DNA of 64,000 nt, from the NCBI GenBank assembly GCA_002382805.1, contig DGAD01000033.1, positions 57,916 through 121,915 of the forward strand, given 5' to 3'. A model generated the notes under the pieces. That model searched no databases. It saw only the letters and a list, made by a program, of their open reading frames with translations, and had not been told where the DNA came from. A program made the translations under genes and the position numbers. Of this stretch, positions 61,222 through 64,000 are shown piece after piece (position 1 is the stretch's first letter; every line of letters begins with the position of its first letter). The stretch comes from Clostridiales bacterium UBA4039. GTDB lineage: Bacteria; Bacillota; Clostridia; Lachnospirales; Vallitaleaceae.

Positions 61222-61988
61222 TGTATTTAGAAACGTTAGGCGTATTGGTGGCATTTTTTACTATTGTTTTTATTATAGGGCAAATCCTACATGATAACTC
61301 CATTGTCGATATTGGATGGGGAGCTGGATTTGTTGTCTCAGCTTTATATACTTTTTGGCGTAATCCAGAGGCAGGACTAAAAGCAAGTATCATCACTTTG
61401 GCAGTTACCATTTGGGGACTTCGCTTAGCTATACACATCGCAAAACGTAACATCGGCAAGCCGGAAGATTATCGATATGTGAATATGCGTAAGCGTTGGG
61501 GAGATAAATATGTACTTGTAAAAGCATTTGTCAATGTGTATCTGCTGCAGTGCATCATTCAGTTTATTGTGACCTTGCCTGTAATCTATGGTAATACAAC
61601 GATGCAACAAGAACTTTATTGGTTCAATATAGTCGGCATCGGCATATGGGGCATTGGTTTTTTCTTTGAAGCCTATGGAGATTATCAATTAAAAGTTTTT
61701 AAAAATAATCCTGAGAATAAAGGGCGTCTCATGACGACGGGGTTATGGGCGTTAACCCGACATCCCAATTATTTTGGGGATGCTGCCATGTGGTTTGGGA
61801 TCTTTTTCATTGCCATATCTTCGAAAAACGGTCTTTGGATTATTGTTGGTCCGGCGTTGATGACCTTTTTTTTAAGGTATGTGTCCGGCGTTCGTTTACT
61901 CGAAAAAAAGTATGCTAATCGACCGGATTATGCAGCATATAAAAAAAGAACGAATAGTTTTCTGCCTTGGTTTCCAAAAAAATCCTAA
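61221..61988 (+). CDS. DUF1295/steroid-5-alpha-reductase-fold membrane protein
   Basis: A 255-residue membrane protein with about six helices. The C-terminal region GFFFEAYGDYQLKVFKNNPENKGRLMTTGLWALTRHPNYFGD, with LTRHPNYFGD and YKKRTNSFLPWFPKK, is the DUF1295 signature shared with isoprenylcysteine methyltransferase and steroid reductase folds. The reaction is unknown. It starts within the stop region of the DAK2-DegV gene (TAATG), so both are cotranscribed. Confidence 0.85.
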   Translation: MYLETLGVLVAFFTIVFIIGQILHDNSIVDIGWGAGFVVSALYTFWRNPEAGLKASIITLAVTIWGLRLAIHIAKRNIGKPEDYRYVNMRKRWGDKYVLVKAFVNVYLLQCIIQFIVTLPVIYGNTTMQQELYWFNIVGIGIWGIGFFFEAYGDYQLKVFKNNPENKGRLMTTGLWALTRHPNYFGDAAMWFGIFFIAISSKNGLWIIVGPALMTFFLRYVSGVRLLEKKYANRPDYAAYKKRTNSFLPWFPKKS

Positions 61989-62024
61989 GGCAGATTGAAT
62001 CAATAAAACATAAGGAGGCAATAC

Positions 62025-62285
62025 ATGAATCAGTTTGACATTTATGAAGACATATATAATGACCAGTTTGATAAAACTTATCGCTTTACCAAAGCCGGAC
62101 TTACGGGGCACCTAGAAGAAGATATTAAGACACTAGAGACAACGATACAGACACTCTTTGATTATCAAGGGCAAGACTGGATCGGGCGAGGCGATGTGTT
62201 TTTAGCTAGAAGCAATGCGACGATTGCGGCAACTGAAATGGTTTTAACACAGCTGAAGGAAAAGTTAGGGGAGAATGCAAGTTGA
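62025..62285 (+). CDS. Small protein of unknown function
   Basis: An 86-residue soluble acidic protein, MNQFDIYEDIYNDQFDKTYRF..., predicted largely helical, with no signal peptide. I recognise no family. It has TAAGGAGG upstream and its stop overlaps the TTG start of the next gene (TTGA), so it is probably cotranscribed with the DUF523/DUF1722 protein. Confidence 0.7.
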   Translation: MNQFDIYEDIYNDQFDKTYRFTKAGLTGHLEEDIKTLETTIQTLFDYQGQDWIGRGDVFLARSNATIAATEMVLTQLKEKLGENAS

Positions 62286-63250
62286 AAAAAAAGCCTACAG
62301 TATTTTTAAGTCGATGTATTGAACATGGGTATTGTCGTTATGATGGTAGCCAAATCAGTAGCGTATTCATTAAAAAGTTAGAGCCGTATGTAAACTATGT
62401 CACTGCCTGTCCGGAGGTGGAGATTGGCTTGCCAACACCACGGGAGGCCATACGTATCATTAAGCCGGAAGCGACGGAGATTTTAGTCTCTTCACAAACA
62501 GGGGTAGATGTAACTGAAAAGATGCAGCGTTATGCAGCACGGCGAGTGGAACAATTAAAGGGAGAAAGAATCCATGGATTTATTCTTAAGAGTCGATCGC
62601 CATCGTGTGGAATCAAAGATGTAAAAACTTATAAAACCTTTGGTAAGGCGCCTTCAACAGGCGATAAAACAACCGGCTTTTTTGGACGAGCCGTTTTAGA
62701 AGGATTTGAAGATTATCCGATTGAGGATGAAGGACGCTTGATGAATTATCATCTTCGCGAACATTTTTTAACCCAGATTTATACCTTTTTAGCTTTTGAT
62801 GAGGTCCGCGAAAAGATGACCATGAAGGCTCTGATTGATTTTCATACCAAAAACAAATACCTTCTTATGGCGTATCATCAAATGCATCAAAAAACGCTTG
62901 GAAAAATTGTTGCAAACCATGAAAACAAAAAAACACATGAGGTGATTGAGGCTTATGAGACCTTGTTGCGAAAAAGTCTTGAAAAGCCTTTGCGTCGAGG
63001 GACCAACATTAATATGTTGATGCACCTTTTTGGCTACTTTAAAAAAGAATTAACATCAACGGAAAAAGCGTATTTTCTAGATACGTTAGAAAAATATCAT
63101 ATGAAGAAAATTCCTTTTAGCGTTCCTATTGCCATCATTCATGCATGGGTGGTTCGCTTTGATGAAAAATATTTAAAATATCAGACGATTTTTGAGCCTT
63201 ATCCGGCAGAAATTCTCGATGTAAGTGATTCAGGCAAGGGAATTGATTAA
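62282..63250 (+). CDS. DUF523 and DUF1722 domain protein (YbgA-like)
   Basis: A 322-residue protein: an N-terminal DUF523 domain (about residues 1-150; FLSRCIEHGYCRYDGSQ, CPEVEIGLPTPRE, LKSRSPSCGIKD with conserved cysteines) and a C-terminal DUF1722 domain (about 190-305; FHTKNKYLLMAYHQMHQKTLGKIVAN). Fused DUF523-DUF1722 proteins are widespread, often in bacteria with repair genes, but their function is unsettled. The start is TTG, with GGGGAG upstream and a 4-bp overlap with the previous gene. Confidence 0.85.
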   Translation: MKKKPTVFLSRCIEHGYCRYDGSQISSVFIKKLEPYVNYVTACPEVEIGLPTPREAIRIIKPEATEILVSSQTGVDVTEKMQRYAARRVEQLKGERIHGFILKSRSPSCGIKDVKTYKTFGKAPSTGDKTTGFFGRAVLEGFEDYPIEDEGRLMNYHLREHFLTQIYTFLAFDEVREKMTMKALIDFHTKNKYLLMAYHQMHQKTLGKIVANHENKKTHEVIEAYETLLRKSLEKPLRRGTNINMLMHLFGYFKKELTSTEKAYFLDTLEKYHMKKIPFSVPIAIIHAWVVRFDEKYLKYQTIFEPYPAEILDVSDSGKGID

Positions 63251-63383
63251 TATAGGGATAAAAACATATCAAAATCAACAAGATAGACACTTTATTAACT
63301 GTTTTTTCCAGTCCTTTTTTATTAGAATAAGATAAGAAGCACGTCAATGTACCTTTATTTATTCAATGAAAAAGGAATGGGTT

Positions 63384-64000
63384 ATGAAAAAGTCAGTGTT
63401 TATATTAACAAGCAATACGCGTCTAGTAAGTGATAGTGATGATGCGGTTATTTTGCGAAGTGTTAAGCGTATGTATCGCGACATGCAATTTATTCTTTCA
63501 AAGACGGATGGTACAACATCGACCATTCGTCTTATTCATGAAGCTGGAATTTCGCAAGAAGGATATTGTATTGAGTTTCCCAATAAGAAGACGATGCATA
63601 TTAAAGCAAAGGATTCACTAGGATTTACTTATGCCTTACTCTTTCTGAGTGAACAGTTTCTTCAGATTACCCCTTTTTGGTTTTGGAACGACCAACAATT
63701 TCATAAAAAGACATCCGTAGATATTCCAATAATGACCTATACGAACCCAAGGTACAATGTAGCTTATCGGGGTTGGTTTATTAATGATGAAGTTCTATTA
63801 GACACGTGGAAGGTGAATGGATGTAATGACTATCCTTGGGAGATGGTTTTTGAGGCACTCCTTCGCTGTGGTGGAAATATGACAATTCCAGGGACCGATA
63901 AGACATCGATAAAGTATAGATGTCTAGCATCTGACATGGGGCTTTGGATTTCCCAACATCACGCAGAACCTTTGGGAGGCGAGATGTTTTCACGGGTTTA
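63384..64000 (+). CDS. GH115-like glycosidase, 5' part (cut by window end)
   Basis: An open frame from ATG 63384 (AAAGGAATGGG upstream) to the window edge, at least 205 residues without a stop. NPRYNVAYRGWFINDEVLL and CNDYPWEMVFEALLRCGGNMTIPG are the N-terminal catalytic-core signature of glycosyl hydrolase family 115 (alpha-glucuronidase family), preceded by a short N-terminal domain. No signal peptide is visible. It would release glucuronic or related acidic sugars from xylan-type glycans, but family assignment is by pattern only and the rest of the protein is outside the window. Confidence 0.7.
   Translation, partial: MKKSVFILTSNTRLVSDSDDAVILRSVKRMYRDMQFILSKTDGTTSTIRLIHEAGISQEGYCIEFPNKKTMHIKAKDSLGFTYALLFLSEQFLQITPFWFWNDQQFHKKTSVDIPIMTYTNPRYNVAYRGWFINDEVLLDTWKVNGCNDYPWEMVFEALLRCGGNMTIPGTDKTSIKYRCLASDMGLWISQHHAEPLGGEMFSRV

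Overview
This window looks like chromosomal DNA from a low-GC, Gram-positive, anaerobic Clostridia-type bacterium, most likely in or near the Lachnospirales; that placement is an inference. Supporting signs are AT-rich sequence, strong AGGAGG-type ribosome binding sites, textbook TTGACA/TATAAT promoters, many lipobox signal peptides, a 2-hydroxyacyl-CoA dehydratase activase, a TM1266-like regulator of iron-only hydrogenase systems, and several c-di-GMP and two-component proteins. I saw no rRNA, tRNA, CRISPR array, intact transposase or prophage. The only clear gene remnant is a piece of an ABC-2 permease near 16.4-16.7 kb.

Layout. 0-3.6 kb: a DJ-1/PfpI protein divergent from a TetR regulator with two matching operators, then guanine deaminase and a convergent Crp/Fnr regulator. 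3.7-8.4 kb: a giant double-headed acyl-CoA dehydratase activase and a methyltransferase. 8.6-11.6 kb: a MerR regulator, a diaminopentanoate-dehydrogenase-like enzyme behind a 19-bp-spacer promoter, and a lipoprotein serpin missing its core. 11.6-16.4 kb: an AraC regulator (Fur box in its promoter) divergent from a YclNOPQ/FatBCDE-like siderophore importer. 16.4-19.5 kb: the ABC-2 remnant, two TetR regulators with palindromic operators, a small membrane protein and a serine hydrolase. 19.5-21.4 kb: a BlaI/BlaR1-like pair. 21.4-26.9 kb: diguanylate cyclase, GFA protein, CDF efflux pump, DNA glycosylase and a chemoreceptor.

27-38.2 kb is a carbohydrate locus: TetR, lipoprotein sugar-binding protein, two permeases (no ATPase), GH2 beta-galactosidase, GH65 phosphorylase, EamA transporter and an AraC regulator. 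The transporter would import an oligosaccharide or glycoside, and LacZ and the phosphorylase would split it. Next comes a 49-residue ORF with its own Fur-box promoter and terminator, then a CBS/CorC protein and a diguanylate cyclase overlapping a C39-like peptidase gene. 41.6-49 kb is mostly minus strand: AgcS symporter, HAAS membrane protein with PadR, YeiH exporter divergent from LysR, an ABC-2 exporter and an unusual double-headed MerR.

49.1-54.3 kb: a YesN-type response regulator next to a TRAP transporter, with a 15-bp perfect hairpin between DctP and DctQ. 54.4-57.9 kb: a solute-binding lipoprotein paired with a membrane diguanylate cyclase and no permease, a candidate solute-to-c-di-GMP signalling unit. 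57.9-59.2 kb: TM1266-like regulator and AzlCD. 59.4-64 kb: a DAK2-DegV fusion, a DUF1295 membrane protein, a small unknown protein, a DUF523/DUF1722 protein and the start of a GH115-like glycosidase cut by the window edge.

The main signals not explained by ordinary annotation are the solute-binding-protein/cyclase pair, the Fur-boxed micro-gene, a perfect 16-bp palindrome exactly 41.5 bp upstream of the predicted activase start, and the deletion-bearing serpin. No function was confirmed by any search.
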